Of a DNA stretch of 42,350 nt, positions 31,440 to 41,993 are shown one piece after another (the first letter of the stretch is position 1; every line of letters starts with the position of its first letter). A program made the translations under genes and the position numbers. The notes beneath the pieces were generated by a model, which did no database searches, was not told where the DNA came from, and was given only the letters and a program-made list of their open reading frames with translations. The DNA comes from Hymenopellis radicata (taxonomy: Eukaryota; Basidiomycota; Agaricomycetes; Agaricales; Physalacriaceae). The stretch lies in the NCBI GenBank assembly GCA_015501595.1, contig JADNRX010000445.1, forward strand, positions 1 through 42,350, read 5' to 3'.

Positions 31440-31877
31440 TCAAGCAAAGCGAGTTCTCCTTGGATGGGTAGGTCCGCACATCGGTGTCCTCGTGAATGAC
31501 AAGTGCTGTGGTGGATGGGAATGTCGACATAAGTATCGCCTGTTTGGTCGGTGGCCTCCCATGCTTTCAACTTGCCCTGGAACGACGGTGGGAGCCGGGT
31601 GATGTATCATGTCAGAGCGCGAGCCGAGATCGAACATGACCCTTTCCTTTCCCATTGACGTCTGGAGGTGATCTAGTAAAATTGCATCTTGTGGCGTAGA
31701 ATACTCACCATGCTGGATTAAATACGCCATCATGGGTAAACCATCGGTCTCATAACCCCGGACGACGGGAGACAAGAAAAAAGGTGCCGGGACGACGATG
31801 GACCCAAGTTGTATGATGGCTCGCCCGGAGACAGTCGCGCCAGTAAGACCGAGGGGAAGGACTGGGATGACCGACAT
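31440..31877 (-). pseudogene. Metallo-beta-lactamase-fold hydrolase, N-terminal fragment
   Basis: It starts MSVIPVLPLGL and contains GSIVVPAPFFLSPVVRGYE, GLPMMAYLIQH and KERVMFDLGSRSDMIHHPAP. This is the pattern of the N-terminal strands of fungal MBL-fold lactonase-like proteins (signature FDLG, then an Arg/Lys-Asp). After about residue 90 the family-like reading is lost. A neighbouring frame reads LPPSFQGKLKAWE, suggesting a one- or two-base shift. The metal-binding H-x-H-x-D-H motif that defines catalysis is absent. It is divergent from the gene at 32239, with 361 bp between their starts. Most likely a truncated gene; an undetected intron is the alternative. Confidence 0.5.
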
Positions 31878-32238
31878 TGTGTGGTTGATGAATCAACGTA
31901 TTCAAGCGTAACGTATTTATACAAGGAAAATATACGTGATTCCCGTAGATGTTCCTATAGAATCGACTTCAGAGCGCTGCAGAGACCAGAGACCAGGGGA
32001 CTGTCGGGTATTTCGACTCTGACCAAGGGGACTGAAAGATCACTGTAGTAAGCATAAGAATCGATGTCCGTTGCACGACGAAGATCCGGAAAACGCGAAA
32101 CTTTATGTAGTAGCAACAGTCTGCGTAGTTTATGTACAAAGAACGATGATGACCGTAAACAAAGAAAAGTTATCCTGACGTCATCACGCAAAGGACAAAG
32201 ACCTTGCGGACCCTGTACACACAAAGAGATAGTAAAAT
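31878..32238. promoter_or_regulatory. Divergent intergenic region
   Basis: It separates the minus-strand MBL-like fragment from the plus-strand gene at 32239, so it would hold both promoters. ATTTATACAAGG near 31914 is a possible TATA-like element for the leftward gene. No repeat of the surrounding modules is seen. Confidence 0.35.
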
Positions 32239-33132
32239 ATGAAAGGGACCACGCTGCATCCTTGCTCCTCATCCTCCATGTCTCCTCCCTCTTTCACTGT
32301 CAGAGACAACGCCCCAGAAGCAGCAGCACCCAATTCCAGAAAGAAATACACCGACAAAGGATGCACCTGTGGGCAATGTAAACTTGGGTGGCTCTCTCCA
32401 CGCATGCTCTACCACCTCCAAAGCACGTCGATCCTTCCGTCTTTCACATTCCCCTCCTCAACCCTTACAGCCCAAGCCCACCTTGCCACAGAAACCATGT
32501 CCAAAGCCGTCGAACTCGGGCATCTTCTAAGCATCGACCTTCTTCCATACTCAAACTTCATCCCTCCCTCGATCGACGCGCGGCACCTCCACAGCGCCTT
32601 CTACCGTGGCTTCATCTCCGTCTTCCGCACTGCCCGCGACCTCCTCGCGCGCGCGCCCACTCCAATAATGATAAACGCAGAAATCCTAAAGGCCCATGCC
32701 CCTCGGGACTCGGAAACAGCCTACTTCTTCAGTAAAGGCGGCAAGGCGGAGCACGTCCTGGATGCTATCGCGTTATACGCGGGAGTGCGCGCGGAGGAGG
32801 AGGATGATGTCGAGTGTTTTAGGGAACTACCACCGTGTAGGCATGATCAGAACTTTGCGACTGTGAGGAAGAAGATGGGTTTGGCATCCGATAGATCTTG
32901 GGGCCCGTATTATCATGTGGAGTGCGACGGGAAGGACTGGGAGGCCGGCGGTAATGTAAGAATTAGACGCAGCGACAGTGGTGTGAAAGCGACGTCCAGG
33001 CCTGCCACCTCGGATTTGGGAGATGTGATAGATTGGGGCGAGGGTATGAATGCATCAGAGATGGAGGCGTCCGATCGAGCGTTGCACGAGCTGAATAAGT
33101 TCCTGGAGCAGCTGCTGCCGGGCGTATGTTAA
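32239..33132 (+). CDS. Ankyrin-associated C-terminal domain protein without ankyrin repeats
   Basis: A single frame of 297 codons. Residues 41-56 read GCTCGQCKLGWLSPRM, a motif I know from the region following ankyrin repeats in many Agaricomycete proteins. Downstream segments (AVELGHLLSIDLLPY, AFYRGFISVFRTARDLL, CRHDQNFATVRKKMG) keep the expected helical character to the natural end (ELNKFLEQLLPGVC). No ankyrin repeats are found upstream, so this is a stand-alone or 5'-truncated copy. ATG at 32239 gives the longest frame; 32278 (MSPPSF) is possible. The frame is undamaged, unlike most neighbours. Function unknown. Confidence 0.6.
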   Translation: MKGTTLHPCSSSSMSPPSFTVRDNAPEAAAPNSRKKYTDKGCTCGQCKLGWLSPRMLYHLQSTSILPSFTFPSSTLTAQAHLATETMSKAVELGHLLSIDLLPYSNFIPPSIDARHLHSAFYRGFISVFRTARDLLARAPTPIMINAEILKAHAPRDSETAYFFSKGGKAEHVLDAIALYAGVRAEEEDDVECFRELPPCRHDQNFATVRKKMGLASDRSWGPYYHVECDGKDWEAGGNVRIRRSDSGVKATSRPATSDLGDVIDWGEGMNASEMEASDRALHELNKFLEQLLPGVC

Positions 33133-33354
33133 ATGGTGTTTATTTCCAGCATTGACAACGCCGTCTGCCTGACCCCAAAAACGAACGCATTCCGCCTCTT
33201 GAGTATCGTGTCTAACAGGATCGTGTTCGGCACATCTTGTTTAGTGGCTAGACTAAAATCTTGGAATGAGAACAGCGCGACAATGAAAGAAAAGAGACCC
33301 ATACATCAGAACCGGCTTCTCGAAATATCTTTCTAAACTCCTGCACCGTATCCG

Positions 33355-33595
33355 AACTATCCTCCTGCTGCATGGTCTGTATAATACCGCAGCAGGCCAT
33401 ACATCCCGCTCCCAGTGCCGACGTCCCATAACGTCAACTTGTTCTTGCCAAATGCGACGGTCTCGACGTTGAAGCCGATGGTGGGTATCAGTGATATAGG
33501 AGGGTCGTTTTGCCGCTGTAGTCGAGGCCGAGGATGACGACGGTGTGCTCGTTGGCGGCGCTGGGGAAGTAACGTGAAATGAAGGAGGGCAGCAT
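33355..33595 (-). pseudogene. ARF-family small GTPase pseudogene
   Basis: On the minus strand, MLPSFISRYFPSAANEHTVV leads to ILGLDYSGKTTLLY, the ARF P-loop. After a shift of frame and loss of about eight to ten residues it reads IPTIGFNVETVAFGKNKLTL (switch 1) and WDVGTGSGMYGLLRYY, in place of the usual WDVGGQDKIRPLWRHYY. The catalytic Gly-Gln of switch 2 is gone, and a stop follows a few codons later. A neighbouring frame reads QQEDSSDTVQEFRKIF, possibly the next strand (VDSSD). ARF proteins are GTP switches of vesicle transport; this copy cannot fold as one. There is no intron in the remaining part, so a retrocopy cannot be excluded. Confidence 0.75.
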
Positions 33596-33910
33596 GTTTC
33601 TTTGACGGATGTGTGGATTGTGAATGTGTTTTTGAGGAGAAGTTGGCGGGGGGGCGTGTTAACACGTTGGAGGTGACGCGCTGAGATTTTGACAGACAGC
33701 GCATGACCGAGTGGGATTGAAAAAGCTTGTCGCTCTTGGTAACGCGGACAGCAGAGTCAACATGATGGTGCAATTGAGAAAAGGAACTCCAAGCTTGTCC
33801 GGCCCGAGGTATCCGACGCTCTTCCTTCCTTCTGCGACGAGCCAAGTCTTGCCAACGACTCTGAAACCGACCGTTGATCGCGCCGACCTCGACTGTTATG
33901 GCGTTCGTAG

Positions 33911-34045
33911 GACGGCTCGCTTAGGACAACGCGGAAACGGCAACCCCATCGACATCGGCGGCGGACAGCGCCAAAGGGACGCGTTTTAGCAGCTCGGATT
34001 ACTCCAACGTTGTCGCAGATGGTGAGTGTCTTTCTTGTTAGCCGT
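33911..34045 (+). repeat. Module H, copy 1
   Basis: CGACATCGGCGGCGGACAGC, AAGGGACGCGTTTTAGCAGC and ATTACTCCAACGTTG, followed by TGGTGAGTGTCTTTCTTGTT, match 41435-41583 in order. No domain is recognised. The GTGAGT suggests a splice donor. Confidence 0.5.
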
Positions 34046-34372
34046 ATACTCGCCGAACTTGTCGAATATAGCACACCCAACAGGCGACAAATTCGACGAT
34101 ACGACACGGCGGCGGCCAACGCGGATAGGCAGACAGCTCCAAATGTGCACCTCCCTCATTACCTTTAAAGCTTGTCCATCTCACAACTTACGACAGTGCC
34201 CGACCATCGTTAACCCTGCGCCCTCGGCTCATTTGGCCATGGCAAGAACAAGACCTATAGCAGGCCAGAACCATGATGCCAGCTGTATGCCTCGTGACGG
34301 ACAAGCGTCTTTCGCAGCGACGCGAGAAGGACGGCGGGATCGATATCGCATAACAAGCGAGTTTCTTTCCGG

Positions 34373-34670
34373 ATGCGTAGCCCTGTCTTCGAACGACTCT
34401 TCTCCTCCACTACCGTCTATCCCGATGTTCAACGCGCGCTAAGTGACCAGCAACATCCTTCCTGTACAACAACATGAGCCCGGAGGTTTTCCAGGTGCGG
34501 GGAGCGGTTACATTTACATACATCACGGGCTAATTATCTTCGACAATAGCAGCGGCATGCTCCTCGGTCCCATCACGTTCACGTTCTTGCAGACGATTTC
34601 AGATGTTCTCGTCTGGATCCTTGCCGTTCAGGAGGTCATTTGGAGCGCGTCAAACGCGGGGGGTTAGGCG
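34373..34670 (+). pseudogene. Family A, copy 4: internal deletion
   Basis: It starts MRSPVFERLFSSTTVYPDVQ and continues ALSDQQH, matching A exon 1. It then jumps at CAACATCC directly into exon 3 (CTGTACAACAACATGAGCCC). The deletion removes the rest of exon 1, exon 2, both introns and the start of exon 3, and it shifts the frame so that a stop appears at 34475-34477. The last intron (starting GTGCGG) and exon 4 (TTCACGTTCTTGCAGACGAT) remain recognisable. The short CAT shared by both breakpoints suggests microhomology-mediated deletion. Confidence 0.65.
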
Positions 34671-34849
34671 TTGTGCTTGCCTTGCTCGTCTGTATTCCGT
34701 TGAGCGCGCTGAGCATCTCACGCAGCGTTCGCGCATGCCAATCGCGAAGTAGATGTCGTAGGGAGGGAGAGGGAGATGTACATGAATACCTGTGAGTTGT
34801 CGATTTATCTCTCGCGTGAAATAACGGACGCTGATGCACGGGTAGAATG

Positions 34850-35166
34850 TATATTATCATTGTATTCTAACGATTGTTCATATCGACTTTTCATGTCACT
34901 GTGGTTCATGTTACTTGTGAGAAGAACGAACTTTACAAGTGTTGACTACAGCGCAGACTGTGCCGTGTACCGCCATATCCTTCCCATATCGAGAACCTAC
35001 GCGCGCGCCTGTTGAAGAACCCCAGTCGGGTATATACTCTCTGTGACTTGCGGCTTTAGGGAGCATTTGAAGGACCGTGCCTGGAGATTGGCGACCGGCA
35101 CGGAATGACGGACGCAATGTCACAGCCTTGTTCACACAGCAGCAGTTCTCTCTCATTCCTTCCACC
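34850..35166 (+). promoter_or_regulatory. Conserved upstream region of family B, copy 2
   Basis: It shares ATTATCATTGT, GCGCGCGCCTGTTGAAGAAC, AAGGACCGTGCCTGGAGATT and TCATTCCTTCCACC with the region before B copy 1. It directly follows family A copy 4. Confidence 0.45.
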
Positions 35167-38011
35167 ATGGAAGACTACTCGTACGCTATGCCAGCGACAT
35201 ATTACTCTCAACCCATGGCGCCCTGGTATCCCATGGAGGAATCTTCCATGGACGCGGCACACGCGCTGGAGGATCGCTCACTCCCCCGGGATCTAACGTC
35301 CTTCCCCCCACCCAGCTGGATCCCTCACACGCCATGAACTTATATCCTTCCCTCCCCATAAGTGCCGAGCGCACGCTAGAGTATCATCCGTTCCATCAGG
35401 TTCGCCAATCTTCCCTCCAACCAATGGCTTCCCAGCGGCGGATCCGCCCGACATTGAGCGGGTCAAGTCTGACCCCCAATCCGAGGCGGAGGAGAATTCA
35501 GAGGATATGGACTCGGACTCAGATTCGGAACCGGAGGATCACCCACTCCCCGCAGATGCGGCGCGCTGGATATCCATGTCCCCAGCCCAGTTTGACAGGG
35601 AATATCCAGGCGGGAATCCGTTCGTCTTTGAGGAGCTCAACTGGGACTCGGAAGAGGATCCCGAGAGCGCCTCGTATGTCGAGCTTGATGGAGCGCGCGC
35701 TCTCCATCGGATATTCGTCATCTTCTGGGCTGTGGAGTGGGCTCTCTTCCCTTTCGAGATCGCAGCCCGCATCGCGAAATAATCTGGAGCGTCCTGGCTG
35801 ATCTTCTCAAGGATGGAAAAGTTTGGTTATGGGTTGACGGCGATGAAGAAAAGTGCGCCGATTTGGACCAGGTTTCTATATATTTGAAAGAGTCTCTCAA
35901 ATATACGAAACGAAAACTTTCATGCTCATCACTCCGGCTACGAAAGCCCCGTTTACCCACTTGGTCCAGTATCCAGGAGCGAGTATCCAAAGCCTCATTC
36001 GCAATGCGAGTTTCAGCAATAACCTGGGCGACATTTACATCTGTGCCTGTCAGAGAAGCAGGTTGGGTGAGGGGTCTTGCTGATTGGACTCGCTGTGCGC
36101 CTCTTAGTGCAGCACGGACGTGGCGTTCTGATGTCTTGGATGACCTCGGCATACTCAACCTTCTCGTCCGTGAGAGTTGGCATAGTCATGTCGAAGTCGC
36201 ATTCAAGGATATTCTTCGCTGCCATGGCCATTCATGCGATTCTTCTCCCGAGTACTCGGAGGAGTCTCTGCAGCTCTTGTTATACCTGCAGTCTTTCCTA
36301 CGTTCCACGCCCTCAGGGAAAGATGTATCTATGATATTGTTCGTCGAAGACTGGTCTTGTCAGCAATGTGCCAAGTTGTATGTTCTTTTTCTTTTTCGAA
36401 ACATGCCCATCAAGTAACAAAGTTGAATTTGAAGAAAAGAACTTTATATCGCCAATAACGATGCCCCCGGTCACATCCCCCAACTATCTCTCCTTGTTCT
36501 CAATGAGTTGCGGTTAGATCTTGAAATTGATACGACGGCATGGCTGAGGATTCTCGTCCTTGGCGTTTCTCGTGGCATTATCTCTGCGGCTATCCTCACA
36601 AAGATGGATGGCGAGATTCAAACACACCTTGGCACCAATCACTTTGATTCCTATTATCAGCCTTGGGTGAACAGAATTCTTAGGAGCCTGCGACACTCAG
36701 TCGTGATATGCTCTGAATCTGAGTGGAGAGAAGCAGAGCTTGCTGTCCGGAGGGAGAATCAACACCAATCGGTTCTTACTTCCCGATGGGATTCACCGGA
36801 TATCGGACTCGGAGTGCGGATTACCGCCATTTACATGCTCATGTTGGAACACTCTTCTCAGAAGCTGACACCACGCAAATATTGGATTCATTGCTACCGA
36901 TGCGGCATGCGGGATGAAATGTTTGACGACCCTGTATATCCTCCCGACGTATCTGCATTGGTAGAGGCATTCTGCGATGTCACTTCCGAATCACCAGGGG
37001 TCTCAACTCATACATGTTGTGAATACAAGTGGAGTAAACACTCACTGAAGCTTCGACAATGCTATGCTGCAGCCTACCTTCTGCTCTATCCGGATATACC
37101 GTTATTGGAACCGCTTCGACGTCCGGTGGCCTGTGAATTTTGCGATTTCTACGAGGATAAGTGTTTGACTTGTGAACGATGTCGGCAACTCCCCGAAGAA
37201 CCCCTTGTTCCTAGTACCCAAATCACGGCGGTATGTGACACCATTGGTCTGAAAACTATGATCTCATTTTCTCCAGTCAGATGCTACGATTCCACCTGCT
37301 GATGGGACGGACGACAGTGTGAGATTGCCTTCAACTATCTTTCTGTTTGTTCCTCAGTCCCGCATAGGTACCGACGTCAGCAGTTGTGCGACCTAATTCT
37401 CCTCTCTCTATCTCAGCATCTCAAGTAAGGACTCCCATTCTCGTGACCGGTAAAGGTCTGAAATCCACGGCAGATACCATCCACTTCCGGTCAATCTCGC
37501 GCCTCAACCCTTCCCAAAGATGTTATATTGCCCAAGTTGAAAACCCACTTTGCGAAACTGCTCGGTACGTCCACATCTACTGCTTTCGTCTCGTACTCAG
37601 TAAGATGCAGCCCAGCACAATATACCTAGCCAGTACACCAATCTCGGCGAGCCGCAGCTTCCTTGGTGCACGCTTCCTCGAATGCTCAAGAACCGGCGGC
37701 TTGAGATCGCGGGATGGCCCAAGGATTTACCACTACCGGACGCGACTGGGAAGCATAACGCGAAAGGGATCATAGGGCTTACTGCGAAGGATGCTAGGTG
37801 TCTGCATGAAGCCCTCCCCGGTATTTCGTTTCGCCGAATGGACAAGGCGCGCGCGCGACCGAGGGAGGAGGAAAACGAGGACGATATAGCAAACCGGCCG
37901 ACGAAGAAGGTGAAAGGAAAGGCAAAGGCACCGGCGGAGGGTGAGAAGAAGTTTCGGGTGAGCGAGGTGCAGAAGGTGATTCGTGGGATTCACGTCGGAA
38001 AGTACACTTAG
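35167..38011 (+). pseudogene. Family B, copy 2: three one-base deletions in exon 1, otherwise complete
   Basis: It is collinear with copy 1: MEDYSYAMPATYYSQPMAPW at the start, the same five introns (36378-36434, 37231-37276, 37319-37367, 37425-37473 and one ending GATGCAG near 37610), the same Cys cluster (CEFC, CLTC, C) and the same basic tail. Exon 1 lacks one base in a C run near 35305, one near 35400-35425 and one near 35755-35780. The net change is minus three, so the frame is the original one again from about 35780 on. Between, the reading hits a stop at 35336-35338. It also carries an extra acidic DSDSDSEPED stretch near 35510 that copy 1 lacks. Either it is a pseudogene, or some deletions are assembly errors, at least the one in the C run. 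Confidence 0.7.
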
Positions 38012-38114
38012 TAGTGTGGCTGATGGTAGCAAAGGGAAAAGGCCAAGAAAGTGAGGTTGCGCTGGTCGTCGAGGCGAAGATTCTGGTTTCTTGAGCTGCG
38101 CTACAGCATACACG

Positions 38115-38640
38115 TACTGTTTACGCGTCTTAGGAAGTTAAAAACGCGTCCAAAATATACAATCGTAAAAGATCCATTCACAAAGTTATCCAAAGGTAGA
38201 ACTTGCCATCCAGCGCAATTTGAAAGATTGTTCATCATCATCATTGCAGTGGAGTGAGTACTGGTGAACGATGCCTGTTCGAAGTTTGAAGAACGTTCTC
38301 CCTGCGCTGAACCAATGTTGAGCGACGTTCAAGCTTTCGGAATCGGGCCGCGCTCCCGACTCTCCTTTCAACCAACCATCATGCATTCCAAAACGCAGTT
38401 CTTTCAAAACATCGTCGCCGTGCTCCCATGATTCTCGCCGCGCCTTCGGATGAAAATTCACTCGCATATCATATCATAGGAATAAACGACTGCATGGATG
38501 CAATACTCGGATGGCGCCTTCCTCAAACCGCGGACTGTCCAAGTCACGCCAATTAGTAGCGTGGAGACGATTGTCTTTAAAGGTGTAAGGGGCGAGCGCG
38601 CCGAGCATATAGGTGACGGGAAGACACTGGTACGTTCCTT
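38115..38640 (+). repeat. Module D, copy 3: upstream block and remnant
   Basis: ACGCGTC boxes (38123-38129 and 38145-38151), TTGCCATCCAGCGCAATTTG (38203-38222) and GGAATCGGGCCGCG (38339-38352) match the other D copies. A short frame starts MHSKTQFFQNIVAVLP, cut by a stop. Confidence 0.45.
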
Positions 38641-38649
38641 CACTATATC

Positions 38650-39480
38650 CAAAGCGCACCCGTCTGAAACCCAATCTTTCACTGGAGGTACTTGCCTGCG
38701 TCCGCATCTCATTGCCCACCATGTGCATTTACTTGGCAGCCCCAAGACAGACGCGTCGTTCTCACTCTTGACCTCCAGTTCACGTCCGCCGCTGCCGCTA
38801 CAACTCAGGTCACTCGCAGACTTGACGACCTAGTTCGTCCTTCGGCAATCCCAGTAGCCTTATCTTTGAGGCCGTCTTCCGAGGGAGCCAGTGTCAAAGC
38901 AAAACACTGCGAACGAATGTGGTTGTGCGGAAACCCTTGCCATGTTTTCTGTACCTGCTCTGCTGCGCGACATTGGAGAGGGCGGAAGTCAAGAGTGGCG
39001 ACTGCATTTTCAGGGGATGGGAATGCAGCATGGCGCTGCGCTTATGCGTACATGGATGCCCGAGTTTGAGGTCTAGGAATTGTCGTTCGAGGATCAATGC
39101 AAAAGGTTAGTTTTCTGCTATCTTCACCATCACCCGCTCTTGATAAACCATCACAAGCGTCTCCGAAAGATGCGCATGAACACGCTAGTCGGATATAGTG
39201 GCCAAGTCGCAGGTAGAAAAGTGACGGGAATGGACGTACGCGCAGACAAGACATGATCACCTATCGATAAGGTGCCGTGGAAGAGTGGCATTCCTGACTT
39301 ATCGACACAGGATGGCGTCGATGTTGAGAGATGCAGCATGCGCTGTGCTGGTAGGTGCTCCAAATTTGGATCTTCTAGGTCACTCCAAAGTTGAAAGCGT
39401 GCTGTAGAATTCGAATCAATCAACTTGTCAATTCTGCACGTTGTACCGGAGGAGATACAAATATGGCTCCCCTCCTGCCC
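38650..39480. other. Stretch with possible exons, no family recognised
   Basis: A plus frame ending at 39074-39076 reads ALLRDIGEGGSQEWRLHFQG and looks coding, but I do not recognise it. The minus frame at 39151-39507 has no motif I know. Confidence 0.3.
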
Positions 39481-39499
39481 CAATAATAATTGTTTCTCT

Positions 39500-39981
39500 G
39501 TAGGCACCTATAGGTGCCACTGCCATATCAGGACCTCCTCTCCGAGGTTAACGCGAATATGGCCGGATCGCCTCGAAGTAGCGATTATCGTTACACGTCA
39601 AAATCGGAATGCATGGCGCGCGATGACAATTCGAATGCATGTCTTATATCCCGTCTTACTGTACTCTCCTTTATTGACGAGAACTACTAGGTTGAACATG
39701 TTTACGTGCACCCCGGAACTCACCTCATTGCTTCAACAGCGTAACGACATCACAGCCTGATATATATACAAGAACTCCGAGCCGCTGTAAACGTACCGCC
39801 TCTCAGGGTCCTCAGGTAGCCTTGCACTGAGAAGACGCTGAAGGTTCCATGTATGGGTCACCTCCCAGGGTCCATCGACGACGGTCATCTCAATCAATCA
39901 TCCAAAACCATGTATCTGCGCGTAGTACAAAAGGCTGCCAGACAATGCCGTCTTCTTCTCAGAACCATCCCCTCTCGAGTC
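39500..39981 (+). promoter_or_regulatory. Conserved upstream region of family A, copy 3
   Basis: It shares GCCATATCAGGACCTCCTCT, TATTGACGAGAACTACTAGG, CATCACAGCCTGA and TTCCATGTATGGGTCACCTC with copies 1 and 2, but is more diverged. The CACTACTTAAAGG block is not clearly kept. Confidence 0.4.
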
Positions 39982-40665
39982 ATGGCAGCCTTCCTGGGAC
40001 GACTCCTCTTGACCACTACCGTCTATCACGACGTTCAGCGCGCACTGCAAGACCCGCAACGCGTCCCTCAGCTCTTGCGGAAACTGAGCGAGAGTCGCAA
40101 TATCACTTTGCTCATCGTGAGTGCGCGTCCATACATCTATCCTCTATGTAGCTCACCCGGTACCTAGCAATGCACCTTTCTTGGGTAACACCCTCTCCCG
40201 TCTTCCGCAGTCATCCCACCGACACCGACATGATCCTCCTATAGCGCGTACATCCAGACAGGCCGAACGTTTGATGCGGCGGGGGCCACGGCGCTCGTGC
40301 TCTTGACGATCCATATCTCCTTCCTCTACAACAACATGAGCCCAAACATTTTTCAGGTGCGCGAATAGTTATAGTCATACTACGCATCCGATTAATTAAC
40401 CTCTCTCTGGCGACAGGAGCGCGTTACAGTCATCGGCACGGGCACCTTCACGTTCTTCCAAACCATTCCGAATGCTTTCGTCTGGATTCTTGCGGTTCAA
40501 GAGGTCATCCGGAGCGCGCCAAACGTGGGAGTGGGCGTGGTGGTTGCGCTGTTGGCGTGTCTTCCGTTTTGGTATCACGTCCTGTGGTTGGAAGTTCTAG
40601 CATATGTGGAGGACGATGAACAGCGTTCCTCTGGAAGCGTAGACAATGGTTCCATCGTCGTGTAG
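39982..40665 (+). CDS. Family A, copy 3: small multi-span membrane protein (170 aa)
   Basis: Exons 39982-40116, 40168-40184, 40245-40356 and 40417-40665 give 170 residues starting MAAFLGRLLLTTTVYHDVQR. Exon lengths 135, 17 and 112 equal those of copy 1. Exon 2 is the identical 17-nt CAATGCACCTTTCTTGG. Hydrophobic stretches are ITLLIQCTFLGAYIQ, ATALVLLTIHISFLY, FTFFQTIPNAFVWILAV and GVGVVVALLACLPFW. The C-terminus is longer than in copy 1 (ending GSVDNGSIVV) because the stop differs. Sequence divergence with kept exon lengths and frame suggests the family was under coding constraint after duplication. Confidence 0.7.
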
Positions 40666-40984
40666 ACATCGACGTAACTTTGGACTTGCAAATCTTAACG
40701 GGCTGTACTACCATGGACTGAAGAATGACTTGGACACTGTCGGACAACTCATAATTATTCAAAGCTACTCACCATTAACGCGCATGTTCTTCTTCAAAAG
40801 GTCAGCATCCTAATCAACCATGAACAATGAGGATCGGACACTGGCGACTGTTCTCGCTGGTTGGGTAGGTGCAATGATTGATGGAATACGGTTTTCATAA
40901 AATCGCCTTTTCCGAGCTGGCGTCCTGGTGCTTCGCGTCCCGGACTAGAAGGATTATTTGTACATTCAGCGATTTTACGCGGTG

Positions 40985-41420
40985 TGCGGAAGGAAAGACG
41001 CGTCTACATGATACACGACTGATCGAAGGGTTATCCAACGCCCGAACTTACCATCCAGCGCAATTTGGATGAGTATTCAAAGATCTCGATGGGAATGAGC
41101 GTGAAACGATGAACCAATTGAATGAATACATAGATTCTTGACGCGGACGGTCAGGGGAGCGTCTAGCCCGACATGATTGGTGTGTGTACACTGTAGGTAA
41201 ATAAGGTTTCGGACTCGGGCCGCGTATCCGATGCCCACTTTCCTCTTCTCCACCATGCACTGGTTTTCAGAGTATGCCGTCTCCATTCCTCGCTATTGTT
41301 CGCTCGTGTCTACCCTTGGATGCTATGGACAAGGAGCGTAATACCAACATCGCGTTCAAGTTCTCCGCCGCTCTGGCAGCCCAAAACTACGATGGGACGC
41401 TAGTATGAGGACGTATGGGC
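40985..41420 (+). repeat. Module D, copy 4: upstream block and remnant
   Basis: AGACGCGTCTACATG (40996-41010), TTACCATCCAGCGCAATTTG (41048-41067) and GGTTTCGGACTCGGGCCGCG (41205-41224) match the other D copies. A start MHWFSEYAVSIPRYC follows the CTTCTCCACC context and corresponds to WFLKWVVSVS of copy 1. The frame ends after 28 codons. Confidence 0.45.
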
Positions 41421-41434
41421 AGTCTTTCGCCGTA

Positions 41435-41583
41435 GGGCGACTCGCCTAAGGACAGCGCGGCATCGACAAAGGCTACTCGACCCCGTCGACATTGGCGGCG
41501 GACAGCTCGCTAAAGGGACGCGTTTCAGCAGCTCGGAGGGCTGGGATTACTCCAACGTTGGTGGGTGTCTTCCTTATTGGCCT
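41435..41583 (+). repeat. Module H, copy 2
   Basis: It is collinear with 33911-34045 (CGACATTGGCGGCGGACAGC, AAGGGACGCGTTTCAGCAGC, GATTACTCCAACGTTGG), with a small insertion (GAGGGCTGG) between blocks. Confidence 0.5.
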
Positions 41584-41624
41584 TACAGCAGCGGCTCTGA
41601 CAATGCCGACCTACGTGCTACGAT

Positions 41625-41993
41625 ATGTGGCTCATACAGGAGGCGAGCGGCGAGCGCAGTCTGCCAGCGGAGGCGACGGGGTGCGTCTATTTTACTGCTC
41701 GCAGGAGAAATAAGACTCAAAGGGTTGTAGAACGTGCATGCTCTCAAGCTTTGAAGCCTATCTCTGAAACACTGCTCGAAGGACTTGCCGCGCGCTTTGA
41801 CCCTTCCTATTGTTTCCCTGCCCACTACCGATACCCTAGACACCTTATCGACATGGACTATACTCGTTCTGCGACGGGCTACGGAAGCCATGACGTGTGG
41901 GAGCGCTTTGACTGTAATGGCAGCGCCGACTTGGTGGAGGCCAAGCAAGCGGCCCATGTACATAATGCTCTAGCACTTACAGATGCTGCGTAA
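41625..41993 (+). pseudogene. Family D-like remnant following module H
   Basis: GAGGCGACGGGGTGCGTCTATTTTACT (41665-41691, given here as landmarks only) parallels the intron start of D copy 2. Later, CTTATCGACATGGAC with TTCTGCGACGGGC parallels 16565-16592 of D copy 1. The open frame ends SADLVEAKQAAHVHNALAL. No domain is recognised. Confidence 0.35.
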
